A DNA stretch of 50,340 bases from Rhodococcus aetherivorans (GTDB lineage: Bacteria > Actinomycetota > Actinomycetes > Mycobacteriales > Mycobacteriaceae): the NCBI RefSeq assembly GCF_011058165.1, contig NZ_JAALEG010000041.1, positions 1 through 50,340 of the forward strand, read 5' to 3'. The stretch's first letter is position 1. Every line of letters begins with the position of its first letter. The position numbers were made by a program, and so were the translations under genes. The notes under the pieces were generated by a model that was given only the letters and a program-made list of their open reading frames with translations, ran no database searches and was not told where the DNA came from. Below, piece after piece: positions 34,190 to 42,609 of the stretch.

Positions 34190-34646
34190 GCGCGTGAAAG
34201 ACCGTTTCGGCCAGCACGTCCTCGGGCTCCCCCGGGAAGAACTTCTCCTCGGCGTGCGTCGGCCCGCGCCCGGCCACGGCGAACCACACCGTGCCCGGCT
34301 CCTGCCCGTCCTGGCTGTCCGGGCCGCCCGCCCCGGTCACCGCCACCGCGAGGTCGGCGCCGAGCAGTTCGACCGTCGACTCGGCCATGGCGCGCGCCGC
34401 CGCCTCGCAGACCACCGGGCCCTCCGGCACCCGCAGCAGCGAGTGCTTCACGGCCCGGGAATAGGCGACGATGCCGCCCCGGAACCACCCTGCGCTGCCC
34501 GGCGCGGCGCCCAGCCGGGCGGCCAGGGCGCCGGAGGTGAGCGACTCCGCGCACGCGACGGTCAGATCGCGGTCGGCGGCGAGCTCGCCGATCCGCTCGG
34601 CCGTCGCGCTGGACCGTGCGGATCCTTCGGGAACGTCGTCGGGCAT
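34158..34646 (-). CDS. CinA-family nicotinamide-nucleotide amidohydrolase
   Basis: This 162-residue stand-alone CinA C-terminal domain (PncC type) deamidates nicotinamide mononucleotide in NAD recycling. Family motifs: VACAESLTSGALAARLGAAPG (with the catalytic Ser), WFRGGIVAYSRAVKHSLL, and VAVTGAGGPD. The ATG at 34646 follows GGAAGGAG. It lacks the N-terminal MoeA-like domain of full CinA, which is common for the stand-alone enzyme. Its end overlaps the TetR gene by 32 bp, tail to tail. Confidence 0.88.
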   Translation of the reverse strand: MPDDVPEGSARSSATAERIGELAADRDLTVACAESLTSGALAARLGAAPGSAGWFRGGIVAYSRAVKHSLLRVPEGPVVCEAAARAMAESTVELLGADLAVAVTGAGGPDSQDGQEPGTVWFAVAGRGPTHAEEKFFPGEPEDVLAETVFHALTLLADRAAS

Positions 34647-34726
34647 GGGGAACTCCTTCCGCCGGATGCTGTCCGGACTCTACCGGCCGGCGTGTCGCCG
34701 CCGGCGGCAACGGGTAGCCCGCAACC

Positions 34727-35782
34727 ATGAACCCCGAAACCTCCGGCGCGGCGCCGGGCGACGGCGTCACCATGGGCGTGGAGGAGGAATTCCTCCTCGT
34801 CGACCCGGCGACGGGTCACCCCGCGCCGGGGTTCGACGCGGTGTGCGGCCGGCTTCCGGGGGTACCCGGGGTGACGTTCGTCGGCGAACTGCACCCGACC
34901 CAGATCGAGGCCGTGGGCGGGGTGTGCCGGACCCTCGCGGAGCTGCGGACCCGGCTGACCTCGTCCCGCTCCGCGCTCGACGCCGCAGCCCGCCGATGCG
35001 GGCTGCGGTTCGCCGCCGTCGGGGTCCCCGAGTCCGACGCCGGACCCGGCACCCTCGTCGCGGCGGGTCGGCGGGCCGCCATCGCCGAGCGGTACCGCGC
35101 GCTGGTCGACGACTACCACGCCTGCGGCTGCCACGTGCACGTCGGCGTCGCCGACCGCGACACCGCGGCAGCCGTGGTGAACCATCTGACCCCGTGGCTG
35201 CCCACGCTCGTCGCGCTCGGCGCCAACTCCCCGCGGCACGGCGGCCGCGACACGGGCTACGCGAGCTGGCGCATCGTGCAGCAGAGCCGGTTTCCCGGCT
35301 TCGGTCTGCCCCCGTACCTGCGTTCGGCGCAGCACGCCGCCGCTCTCGTCGCCCGCCTGGTCGACGCCGGGGTGCTGCTCGACTCCCGGATGACGTTCTG
35401 GCTCGCCCGGCCGTCGGTCCACGTGCCGACGGTGGAGATCCGCGCGGCCGACACCGCCCCAACGGTCGACGGCACGGTCCTGCAGGCGGCCCTGGGCCGG
35501 GGCCTGGTCGGCGCCGCACTCGACGATCTGCGCCGTGGCGTCGAGGTGCGGCCGGTCGAGCCGGACCTCGGTGCGGCGGCGGTGTGGAGCGCCGCCCGGT
35601 ACGGTCTCGACGGCCCGGCGGTGGACGTGCACACCGGCACCCGGATCCCGGCCCGGGACATGCTCGCCCGCCTGCTGGACCGCGTCGCGCCGACGCTGCG
35701 GGACCACGGCGATCTCGACGTGGTGCAGAAGCTCCTGGCGGGGCCCCGCCCCGTCACCGCTCCCCGCGTATCCACCGGGTGA
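34727..35782 (+). CDS. YbdK-type carboxylate-amine ligase (glutamate-cysteine ligase family 2)
   Basis: This 351-residue ATP-dependent ligase of the GCS2/YbdK family begins, after a short tail, with MGVEEEFLLVDPATGHPAP, the family signature. Other marks: VGELHPTQIEAVGG, ACGCHVHVGVADRDTAAAV, ASWRIVQQSRFPGFG and VEIRAADTAPTVDGTVLQAAL. Some members have weak glutamate-cysteine ligase activity; true substrate is often unknown. ATG at 34727. The 3' end overlaps the convergent RibD-like gene by 29 bp. Confidence 0.87.
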   Translation: MNPETSGAAPGDGVTMGVEEEFLLVDPATGHPAPGFDAVCGRLPGVPGVTFVGELHPTQIEAVGGVCRTLAELRTRLTSSRSALDAAARRCGLRFAAVGVPESDAGPGTLVAAGRRAAIAERYRALVDDYHACGCHVHVGVADRDTAAAVVNHLTPWLPTLVALGANSPRHGGRDTGYASWRIVQQSRFPGFGLPPYLRSAQHAAALVARLVDAGVLLDSRMTFWLARPSVHVPTVEIRAADTAPTVDGTVLQAALGRGLVGAALDDLRRGVEVRPVEPDLGAAAVWSAARYGLDGPAVDVHTGTRIPARDMLARLLDRVAPTLRDHGDLDVVQKLLAGPRPVTAPRVSTG

Positions 35783-36509
35783 GGACCGTGCCGTCGTCGT
35801 CGGCGAGGACGTGGGCGGGCCGCATCGACGTCACCGCCGTCTGCGGGGCGGTGGCGATGCGTCCCTCCGGACCTGCGGCGAGCAGCGGCGCCAGCGTGAG
35901 GCACAGGTCGTCGACCACGCCGTCGGCGATCAGCTGACCGAACAGCCGCGGCCCGCCCTCGCACAGCGCGCGGGTCCAGCCCGCCGCGGCCAGCGCGTCG
36001 CGCACCGCGTGCCCGTCGATCGAATGCTCGGCGATCACCCGCACGTCCGCGCCGGCGGCGGCGAGAGAGCGACGACGGGTCCCGGGCGCGGTCTCGCACG
36101 TGAGGACGACCGGCGCGACGGTGGTGTCGGTGAACAACCGGCACCCGGGGTCCAGGTGGCATGTGGCGGTGACGACCGCGACGGGCGGCACCTCGCTCAG
36201 GCCCGCCTCGAGGCGCCGCTCCCGCAGCGCCGCGCTGGTGCGGGCACCGCCGTAGTTCTCGCCGCGTGCCGTGCCCGCGCCCACGACGATCACGTCGGCC
36301 AGGCCCCGCAGCAGCCCGAACACCTTCTTGTCCGACGGCGTGCCGAGCCCACCCGAGCGTCCCTCCACGGCGACAGCCCCGTCGAGGGAGGAGACGAAGT
36401 TGACCCGGACCCATGGCGACCGCAGATCGGCCGGATACGCGTAGAGGGCCCGCAGTTCGTCGTCGTCGAGCGGACGGGCCGGGCAGGTCGGATCGTCGAG
36501 GCGCCGCAT
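35754..36509 (-). CDS. RibD C-terminal-domain reductase (Rv2671-like)
   Basis: This 251-residue NADPH-dependent reductase matches the mycobacterial Rv2671 type, a stand-alone RibD_C domain with dihydrofolate-reductase-like activity linked to para-aminosalicylate resistance when overproduced. Marks: RALYAYPADLRSPWVRVNF then VSSLDGAVAVEGRSGGL, DVIVVGAGTARGENYGG, LCEGGPRLFGQLIADGVVDD and LCLTLAPLLAAGPEGRI. ATG at 36509; upstream in-frame codons exist but the family begins near here. It is 37 bp downstream of the flavin reductase gene, same strand, so probably one operon. Confidence 0.85.
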   Translation of the reverse strand: MRRLDDPTCPARPLDDDELRALYAYPADLRSPWVRVNFVSSLDGAVAVEGRSGGLGTPSDKKVFGLLRGLADVIVVGAGTARGENYGGARTSAALRERRLEAGLSEVPPVAVVTATCHLDPGCRLFTDTTVAPVVLTCETAPGTRRRSLAAAGADVRVIAEHSIDGHAVRDALAAAGWTRALCEGGPRLFGQLIADGVVDDLCLTLAPLLAAGPEGRIATAPQTAVTSMRPAHVLADDDGTVLTRWIRGER

Positions 36510-36546
36510 CGCTCGATCACACCACGCGTCGCGGCGCCGTGGGGAA

Positions 36547-37041
36547 TCAGGGCGCGTGCCCGGCGTCGAGGTCACGGACGTCGCCGTGCCGGATCACGTC
36601 GTTCAGTTCGCCGTGGCACTCCCCGCCGTCCGGGTCGAGCAGGAATCCGACGTGGTCGCCCAGCGCGGCCCGGCCGACGACCCGTCCGATGAACCACGCC
36701 GGGACGCCGTCGAGGACGGGCAGGCCGTGCGGGCCGTCGTGCCACGCGCATCGCGAGAACTTGTCCACCTCGTCGCCCGTCTCGCCGCCGAACAGGCGCG
36801 CCAGGGGGAGCTGGTCCCGTCCCAGTACGTGGACGACGAGATGCTCGGCGGCGGTGGCCACCCGGAAGGTGCGGTTCGAGGTGGACAACCCCACCAGGAA
36901 CCGGGGTGGGTCGATGCTGGCCTGGGTGGCGAACCCCACCAGGCACCCGGTGCGCTCCTCGAGGACCCGGGTGGTGACGACGAACACCGGTTGATCCAGG
37001 CGGCCGACGATCGAATGGAACACCTTGTGTGCACTCGTCAT
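36547..37041 (-). CDS. Flavin reductase-like protein
   Basis: This 164-residue protein has the split-barrel flavin reductase fold: QPVFVVTTRVLEERTGCLVG, then GFATQASIDPPRFLVGLSTS (flavin-binding), NRTFRVATAAEHLVVHVLG and a final HGELNDVIRHGDVRDLDAG. It probably binds FMN or F420. Partner enzyme unknown. ATG at 37041 gives the usual start; a longer form from 37101 would add 20 basic residues. It is the first gene of a likely operon with the RibD-like reductase and is divergent from the YihY gene. Confidence 0.82.
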   Translation of the reverse strand: MTSAHKVFHSIVGRLDQPVFVVTTRVLEERTGCLVGFATQASIDPPRFLVGLSTSNRTFRVATAAEHLVVHVLGRDQLPLARLFGGETGDEVDKFSRCAWHDGPHGLPVLDGVPAWFIGRVVGRAALGDHVGFLLDPDGGECHGELNDVIRHGDVRDLDAGHAP

Positions 37042-37124
37042 GCCTTCATTCCTACGCCGCCCGGCCTCCTGTTCCGGCCGGTTGCGGCGTTTGGTCCCCA
37101 CCGTGTACGGGTAATCGCGGCAAC

Positions 37125-38678
37125 ATGACGGCCAAACACGGCGACCCCGACGTGGCGGAGGACTTCCCGCGACCGGACGATTCTCGCAAACCCGACTCGC
37201 CGACCGACCTGACGAAACCGTCGTGGAAGTTCGTGCTGCGCAAGACCGCTCGCGAGTTCAGTCATGATCAGTGCACCGACCTCGCCGCCGCGCTGACGTA
37301 CTACGCCGTGCTGTCCCTGTTTCCGGCGCTGCTCGTCGTCGTGTCCCTGCTCGGCGTGTTCGGCCAGGGACAGAGCACCGTGGACGCGGTGATGCAGATC
37401 GTCGAGGATCTCGGCCCGGCCACCGCCGTGGACACGCTCCGCGGCCCGGTCGAACAACTCGTGCAGGCGCCGGCGGCCGGGTTCGCGCTCGTCGTCGGTA
37501 TCGCCGGTGCGCTGTGGTCGGCGTCGGGTTACGTCGGCGCGTTCGGCCGCGCCATGAACCGCATCTACGAGGTCGACGAGGGACGCCCCATCTGGAAGCT
37601 GCGGCCGTGGATGCTGCTCATCACCGCCCTCGCGCTGATCGCGATGGGCGCGACGGCCCTCATGCTCGTCGTGAGCGGTCCCGTGGCCCGGGCGATGGGG
37701 GACGTGATCGGGCTCGGCGAGACTGCGGTGACGGTCTGGAACATCGCGAAGTGGCCCGTGATCCTGATCCTGGTGATCATGATCGTCGCCGTGCTGTACT
37801 ACGCGACGCCGAACGTGACGCAGCCGAAGTTCCGCTGGATCAGTGCGGGTGCCGCCATCGCGATCCTCGCGTGGATCGTGGCGTCGGTCGCGTTCGCGTT
37901 CTACGTCTCCAACTTCGGCAGTTACAACGAGACCTACGGCTCCCTCGCCGGCGCGATCGTGTTTCTCCTGTGGTTGTGGATCACCAACCTCGCGCTGCTG
38001 TTCGGCGCGGAGTTCGACGCCGAGCTCGAGCGTGGACGTCAGCTGCAGGCCGGCATCGAGGCGGAGGAGACGCTGCAGCTGCCGCCGCGGGACACCCGCA
38101 ACATCGAGAAGAACGAGGAGAAGCGGCAAGAGGACATCGACCGCGGCCGTGAACTCCGCCTTGCGCACACCGCGTCGGCCCGCGAGGGCGCCGACGACGA
38201 TGCGGAGGGCGACAGATCGGACCGAGACGTCGCACCACACCGAAAGGACTCGACGATGACCGCGTCCCCCGGCGGCACGCACAGTGCCACGGACCCCAGC
38301 GAACTGTCCACCGCGCAACTGATCGAGCGGCTCACCACCCAGGTGCCGACCCTGGTGCGCACCGAGGTCACCCACGCCCTCGACGAGGTGAAGGCCAAGG
38401 GCACCCGGATGGGCGTCGGCGTCGGCATCGCCGGTGCCGGGCTGATGCTGATCTACCTCGGCGTCGGCGCCCTCATCGCGACCGCGATCCTGGGGCTCGC
38501 CACCGTGCTCTCCCCGTGGCTGGCCGCGCTGATCGTCTCGTTGATCGTCCTGGCTGTCGGCGGCACCCTGGCCGCCGTCGGCAGGTCGCGGGCCAAGAAC
38601 TCGGCCCCACCGGTACCCAGCGAGACGGCGGAGAGTATCCGCAAGGACGTGAACACCGTGAAGGAGCATGTGCGATGA
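37125..38678 (+). CDS. YihY/BrkB-family membrane protein fused in frame to a holin-like (phage holin superfamily) domain
   Basis: This is a 517-residue open frame. Residues 1-340 form a YihY/virulence-factor BrkB protein: cytoplasmic N-terminus, LRKTAREFSHDQCTDLAAALTYYAVLSLFPALL, about six membrane segments, AIVFLLWLWITNLALLFGAEFDAELER. A charged linker (about 340-377) leads without a stop codon to a second module starting at Met378 (MTASPGGTHSAT), which has the STAQLIERLTTQVPTLVRTE helix and two membrane segments of the actinobacterial holin-X/DUF1469 family. An AAAGGACTC-type ribosome binding site precedes that Met, so both a fusion and a separately made short form are possible. The stop overlaps the DUF3618 gene as ATGA. 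Confidence 0.85.
   Translation: MTAKHGDPDVAEDFPRPDDSRKPDSPTDLTKPSWKFVLRKTAREFSHDQCTDLAAALTYYAVLSLFPALLVVVSLLGVFGQGQSTVDAVMQIVEDLGPATAVDTLRGPVEQLVQAPAAGFALVVGIAGALWSASGYVGAFGRAMNRIYEVDEGRPIWKLRPWMLLITALALIAMGATALMLVVSGPVARAMGDVIGLGETAVTVWNIAKWPVILILVIMIVAVLYYATPNVTQPKFRWISAGAAIAILAWIVASVAFAFYVSNFGSYNETYGSLAGAIVFLLWLWITNLALLFGAEFDAELERGRQLQAGIEAEETLQLPPRDTRNIEKNEEKRQEDIDRGRELRLAHTASAREGADDDAEGDRSDRDVAPHRKDSTMTASPGGTHSATDPSELSTAQLIERLTTQVPTLVRTEVTHALDEVKAKGTRMGVGVGIAGAGLMLIYLGVGALIATAILGLATVLSPWLAALIVSLIVLAVGGTLAAVGRSRAKNSAPPVPSETAESIRKDVNTVKEHVR
38256..38678 (+). CDS. Possible internally initiated holin-family protein (alternative start within the fusion)
   Basis: If translation starts at the ATG at 38256, preceded by GAAAGGAC at a good distance, the product is a 140-residue membrane protein of the phage holin superfamily type that is normally a separate gene between YihY and DUF3618 genes in related actinobacteria. 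The frame is the same as that of the upstream YihY module. Which product is made cannot be decided from sequence. Confidence 0.5.
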   Translation: MTASPGGTHSATDPSELSTAQLIERLTTQVPTLVRTEVTHALDEVKAKGTRMGVGVGIAGAGLMLIYLGVGALIATAILGLATVLSPWLAALIVSLIVLAVGGTLAAVGRSRAKNSAPPVPSETAESIRKDVNTVKEHVR

Positions 38679-38980
38679 CCGGTCCCGACCCCGCACGCAA
38701 CACCGAGGCCGCCGACGCGGTGCCCAGCGTCGAGCAGCAACGCGCCGAGCTCGCCGAGACGGTGGAGGCCCTCGCCCACAAGGTCGACGTCCCGGCCCGC
38801 GCGAAGTCGGCCGCCCAGGAGAAGGTGCACGAAGTCCAGGTGAAAGCGCAGGAACGTCCCCAGATCGTCGCGGCCGTCGTCGGCGGCATCGTCGCGGCCC
38901 TCGTCGTGGGCCGGGTGGCGCGCCGCCGCGGCAAGCGCAACGGCAAGCGCAAGGTGGTGCGCCGCCGCCGCAAGCACTGA
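38675..38980 (+). CDS. DUF3618 family protein
   Basis: This 101-residue protein is of the DUF3618 type: a charged helical N-terminus (VEQQRAELAETVEALAHKVDVPARAKSAAQEKV; positions about 19-51), one transmembrane segment (QIVAAVVGGIVAALVVGRVA) and a very basic tail RRRGKRNGKRKVVRRRRKH. The ATG overlaps the fusion gene stop by four bases. DUF3618 proteins are regularly found beside holin-X and YihY-like genes in actinobacteria; function unknown, probably membrane/envelope stress. Confidence 0.85.
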   Translation: MTGPDPARNTEAADAVPSVEQQRAELAETVEALAHKVDVPARAKSAAQEKVHEVQVKAQERPQIVAAVVGGIVAALVVGRVARRRGKRNGKRKVVRRRRKH

Positions 38981-38997
38981 GCGGGAGGTCTCCTTAT

Positions 38998-39054
38998 CGA
39001 GAGGGAGGTTGTTGCGGCATCGCCCGAAAGGGCTCCGCAACAACCTCCCTCTCG
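38998..39054. terminator. Bidirectional terminator with GNRA-capped inner stem
   Basis: A perfect 20-bp stem (38998-39017 with 39035-39054) encloses a second stem GCCC/GGGC capped by the tetraloop GAAA. It serves the convergent DUF3618 and prpE genes. Confidence 0.85.
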
Positions 39055-39071
39055 ACGTTGCGAGCGGCGAG

Positions 39072-40964
39072 CTATCCGCGCAGTTGCTGCTCGAGCGCCT
39101 CGAGCACCGACGGGTCCTCGATCGTCGACGGCACGGTGTACTGCTCGTGGTCGGCGATCTGCCGCATCGTCTTGCGGAGGATCTTGCCGGAGCGGGTCTT
39201 CGGCAGCGCCTGCACCACGGTCACGTCACGGAATGTGGCGACCGCGCCGATCTGCTCGCGCACCATCGCCACGAGTTCCTGCCGCAGCGTCTCCGGGTCG
39301 ATCTCGACGCCGGACTTGAGCACCACGTAACCGGACGGCCGCTGGCCCTTGAGCTCGTCGCGGATGCCGACGACCGCGCACTCGGCGACGGCCGGGTGCG
39401 ACGCCACCACGGCCTCCATGCTTCCGGTCGAAAGCCGATGGCCGGCAACGTTGATGACGTCGTCGGACCGGCCGAGGACGAACACGTAGCCGTCCTCGTC
39501 GACGTAGCCGGAATCGCCGGTGAGGTAGTAGCCCGGGAAGGTCTCCAGGTACGACCGCCGGTAGCGGTCCTCGTCCTGCCACAGCCCGGTCAGGGTGCCC
39601 GGGGGCAGCGGCAGAGCGATCACGATGTTGCCCTCGGTGCCGGCTTCGACGGGCTTGCCCTCGGCATCGACGATGTCGACGCGGTAGCCCGGTACCGGCA
39701 CGGTGGGCGAGCCCGCCTTGATCGGCATGGGGTCCAGGCCGCGCAGGTTCGCGGCGATCGCCCAGCCGGTCTCGGTCTGCCACCAGTGGTCGACGACGGG
39801 CCGGTCGAGTACCTTCGTCGCCCACTCGTAGGTGTCCGGGTCGAGCCGCTCGCCCGCGGCGAAGAGCGTACGGAGGGAGGAGATGTCGTAGTTCTCCAGC
39901 TCCTTCGCCTCGGGGTCGGCCTTGCGGACGGCGCGGATCGCGGTGGGCGCGGTGAACAACGCGACGACGCTGTTCTCGTTGATGATCCGCCAGAACGCGC
40001 CGGCATCCGGTGTGCCCACCGGCTTGCCCTCGTACATGACGGTGGTCGCGCCGATCAGCAGCGGGCCGTAGACGATGTAGGAGTGGCCGACGACCCAGCC
40101 CACGTCGGACGCGGTCCACCACACGTCGCCGGGGGAGATGTCGTAGATGTTGCGCATCGACCAGGTCAGCGCCACCGCGTGCCCGCCGTTGTCGCGCACC
40201 ACGCCCTTCGGCTTCCCCGTGGTGCCGGAGGTGTAGAGGATGTACAGCGGGTCGGTGGCCGCGACGGTGACCGGCCCGGCCGGGTCCGCGTCGGCGGTGA
40301 GCTCGTCCCAGTCGAACCACGTGGCGACGGAGGCCTTGTAGTCGGCGGCCGAGCCCGGGATCATCTCCCGGTTCTTGACGATCACGGTGTGCGGCGGGGT
40401 CTGCGACAGTGACAGTGCCTGCTCGACCATGGGCAGGTACTCGACGGTGCGGCCCGGCTCGAGGCCGCCGGAGGCGGTGACGAGCAGCACCGGCCGGGCG
40501 TCGTCGATGCGGGTGGCGAGTTCCTTGGCGGCGAAACCGCCGAACACCACCGAGTGCACGGCGCCGATGCGGGCGCACGCGAGCATCGCGATCGCGGCCT
40601 CCGGGATCATCGGCATGTAGATCACGACGCGGTCGCCGGCGACGACGCCCTGATCGCGCAGCACCCCGGCGAAGGCCGCGACCTCGTCCAGCAGCTCGGC
40701 GTAGGTGTAGGTGCGCTTGGCGGGGACCATCGCCGAATCCCAGATCAGGGCGGGCCGGTCGCCGTGTCCGGCCTGCACGTGCCGGTCGAGGGCGTTGAAG
40801 CTGGTGTTGAGCGTGCCGTCGGGGAACCAGCGGAACGACGGGGCCTGCGAGCCGTCGAGGGCGCGCGTCGGCGTGTTCACCCAGTCCACGGCGCGGGCCG
40901 CCTCGAGCCAGAACCCCTCGGGGTCCTCCACGCTCTGCCGGAAGGCCTCCGCGTACGAGCTCAT
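39072..40964 (-). CDS. prpE: Propionyl/acetyl-CoA synthetase (PrpE-like)
   Basis: This 630-residue AMP-forming acyl-CoA synthetase activates propionate or acetate. Motifs: ILYTSGTTGKPKGVV (phosphate binding), ASDVGWVVGHSYIVYGPLL, WWQTETGWAI, TGDSGYVDEDGYVFVLGRSD and the C-terminal catalytic-lysine region LPKTRSGKILRK, which is the usual site of control by lysine acetylation. PrpE is favoured over AcsA by length (about 630) and by DVGWVVGHSY, but acetate use is possible. ATG at 40964 follows GAGGATG. It lies 127 bp downstream of accD3 on the same strand; a direct repeat CTGACCAC (40980, 40999) is in that gap. Confidence 0.9.
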   Translation of the reverse strand: MSSYAEAFRQSVEDPEGFWLEAARAVDWVNTPTRALDGSQAPSFRWFPDGTLNTSFNALDRHVQAGHGDRPALIWDSAMVPAKRTYTYAELLDEVAAFAGVLRDQGVVAGDRVVIYMPMIPEAAIAMLACARIGAVHSVVFGGFAAKELATRIDDARPVLLVTASGGLEPGRTVEYLPMVEQALSLSQTPPHTVIVKNREMIPGSAADYKASVATWFDWDELTADADPAGPVTVAATDPLYILYTSGTTGKPKGVVRDNGGHAVALTWSMRNIYDISPGDVWWTASDVGWVVGHSYIVYGPLLIGATTVMYEGKPVGTPDAGAFWRIINENSVVALFTAPTAIRAVRKADPEAKELENYDISSLRTLFAAGERLDPDTYEWATKVLDRPVVDHWWQTETGWAIAANLRGLDPMPIKAGSPTVPVPGYRVDIVDAEGKPVEAGTEGNIVIALPLPPGTLTGLWQDEDRYRRSYLETFPGYYLTGDSGYVDEDGYVFVLGRSDDVINVAGHRLSTGSMEAVVASHPAVAECAVVGIRDELKGQRPSGYVVLKSGVEIDPETLRQELVAMVREQIGAVATFRDVTVVQALPKTRSGKILRKTMRQIADHEQYTVPSTIEDPSVLEALEQQLRG

Positions 40965-41091
40965 CGATTCGCATCCTCTCTGACCACAGCCTGTGACGCT
41001 GACCACCCTATTCGAGAGCCCCCGGGGTGAGGCACTGCCCGTTCGGCCGGTGCGCCGGGCGGCGCCTCGGCGTCGGTGAGCGGGCACGCGG

Positions 41092-42594
41092 CTACCGGGG
41101 CAGCCCCAGCTTCCGGTAGCGCTCGAGCCGCCGCCGGTATCGCAGCGTCGGGTCCTGGCCGACGAGCACGCCGAGTTCGCGGGCGACGGCGGCACCGACA
41201 CGCTTGGCGAACTCGGTGGGCTCCTCCGCGGCATCGGGGAACTCGGGGATCACACCGTCGACGACACCGTCGCGCAGCAGGTCGCGGGAGCGGATGCCCT
41301 GAGCCGCCGCCATCTGCGGGGCGTGGGTGGTGTCGCGGTGCACGATCGCGCTGGCGCCCTCGGGCGGCAGCGGGGCGAGCCAGCCGTTCTGCGCGCACAG
41401 CACCCGGTCGGCGGGCAGCAGCGCCAGCGCGCCACCGCCGGTGCCCTGCCCGAGGAGCACCGACACCGTGGGCGTCGGCAGGGTCACCAGGTCGGCCAGG
41501 CAGCGGGCGATCTCCGGTGCGAGTCCGCGTTCCTCGGCCTCCTTGGACAGCGAGGCGCCGAGCGTGTCGATCACCAGCACGAGGGGAAGGCGGAGTTCGT
41601 CGGCCAGCCGCATCGCGCGCCGCGCCTCGCGCAGCGCGCCCGGACCCATCGTCCGCGCTGCGGACTGCCCGCTGCGGTCCTGGCCGAACAGCACGCACGA
41701 CGCGCCGCGGAACCGGGCGAGCGAGACCAGCACGGTGCGGTCGGACTCGCCCTGCCCGGTGCCGGACAGCGGGACCTGCGCGGCCGCGGCATGCCGCAGC
41801 AACTGCCGGATGCCGGGACGCTCCGTCCGGCGGGAGAGCATTACCGACTGCCACGCCGGCACGTCGGGCACGTCGTCGGCGGAGGTGACCGCGGGACCTG
41901 CGGACGCATCGATGACCGTCGGCTCGGTGAGCACGCGGAGCATCCGGTGCACGAGCTGGCGGACCCCGGCGAGCGGCACCACCCCGTCGATCACGCCCTT
42001 CTGGGACAGGTTCTCGGCGGTCTGCACGCCCTCCGGGAAGGCCTCGTGGTAGAGCGCCTGGTAGACGCGGGGGCCGAGAAAGCCGACGAGCGCGCCGGGT
42101 TCGGCGGCGGTGACGTGCCCGAGCGAACCCCACGACGCGAACACCCCGCCGGTGGTGGGGTTGCGCAGGTACACCAGATAGCCGAGGTGCGCGGCCTTGT
42201 GAGCGGTGACGGCCGCCGCGATCTTGACCATCTGCACGAACGCGAGGGTGCCCTCCTGCATCCGGGTGCCGCCGGACGTGGGGGAGGCCAGCAGCGGCAG
42301 CTTCTCGCGGGTGGCGCGTTCCACGGCGAGGACGATGCGCTCGGCCGCGGCCACCCCGATCGACCCGGCGAGAAAAGCGAACTCGCAGGCGATCACCGCG
42401 ACGTGCCGGCCGTGCACGGTTCCGACGCCGGTGATCACGGACTCGTCGACGCCGGACTTCGCCGCCGCGGCCTCGAGCTCGGCGCGGTACTGCTCGTCGG
42501 GGTGCACGTCGACGGGGGCGGTGTCCCAGGAGTGGAAGCTGCCCGCGTCGAGCACGCTGTCGATGAACTCCTGCGCCGAGATCCTGAGGGCCAT
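41092..42594 (-). CDS. accD3: Acyl-CoA carboxyltransferase, AccD3-like (AccD and AccA halves fused)
   Basis: This 500-residue protein contains both crotonase-fold halves of acetyl-CoA carboxyltransferase: an AccD-like N half (LPLLASPTSGGTRMQEGTL, GHVTAAEPGALVGFLGPRV) and an AccA-like C half (PLVLVIDTLGASLSKEAEE, VSVLLGQGTGGGALALLPAD). I see no four-Cys zinc finger at the N-terminus. It corresponds to M. tuberculosis AccD3 (Rv0904c, about 495 aa), which also lies close to prrA. It would transfer carboxyl groups from carboxybiotin to an acyl-CoA; the biotin-carrier partner is not in this window. ATG at 42594. prpE follows downstream. Confidence 0.88.
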   Translation of the reverse strand: MALRISAQEFIDSVLDAGSFHSWDTAPVDVHPDEQYRAELEAAAAKSGVDESVITGVGTVHGRHVAVIACEFAFLAGSIGVAAAERIVLAVERATREKLPLLASPTSGGTRMQEGTLAFVQMVKIAAAVTAHKAAHLGYLVYLRNPTTGGVFASWGSLGHVTAAEPGALVGFLGPRVYQALYHEAFPEGVQTAENLSQKGVIDGVVPLAGVRQLVHRMLRVLTEPTVIDASAGPAVTSADDVPDVPAWQSVMLSRRTERPGIRQLLRHAAAAQVPLSGTGQGESDRTVLVSLARFRGASCVLFGQDRSGQSAARTMGPGALREARRAMRLADELRLPLVLVIDTLGASLSKEAEERGLAPEIARCLADLVTLPTPTVSVLLGQGTGGGALALLPADRVLCAQNGWLAPLPPEGASAIVHRDTTHAPQMAAAQGIRSRDLLRDGVVDGVIPEFPDAAEEPTEFAKRVGAAVARELGVLVGQDPTLRYRRRLERYRKLGLPR

Positions 42595-42609
42595 GGCACG
42601 ACCCTAGCC

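Noticed and set aside
38256-38678. Holin-like module as evidence of a prophage
   Set aside because: This holin superfamily domain is a normal chromosomal gene in actinobacteria beside YihY and DUF3618 genes; no lysin, portal or tail genes are present.
40980-41006. Degenerate CRP/GlxR-like site and repeated CTGACCAC upstream of prpE
   Set aside because: Only one half matches TGTGA; the other is CCACC. Too weak to list as a regulatory site.
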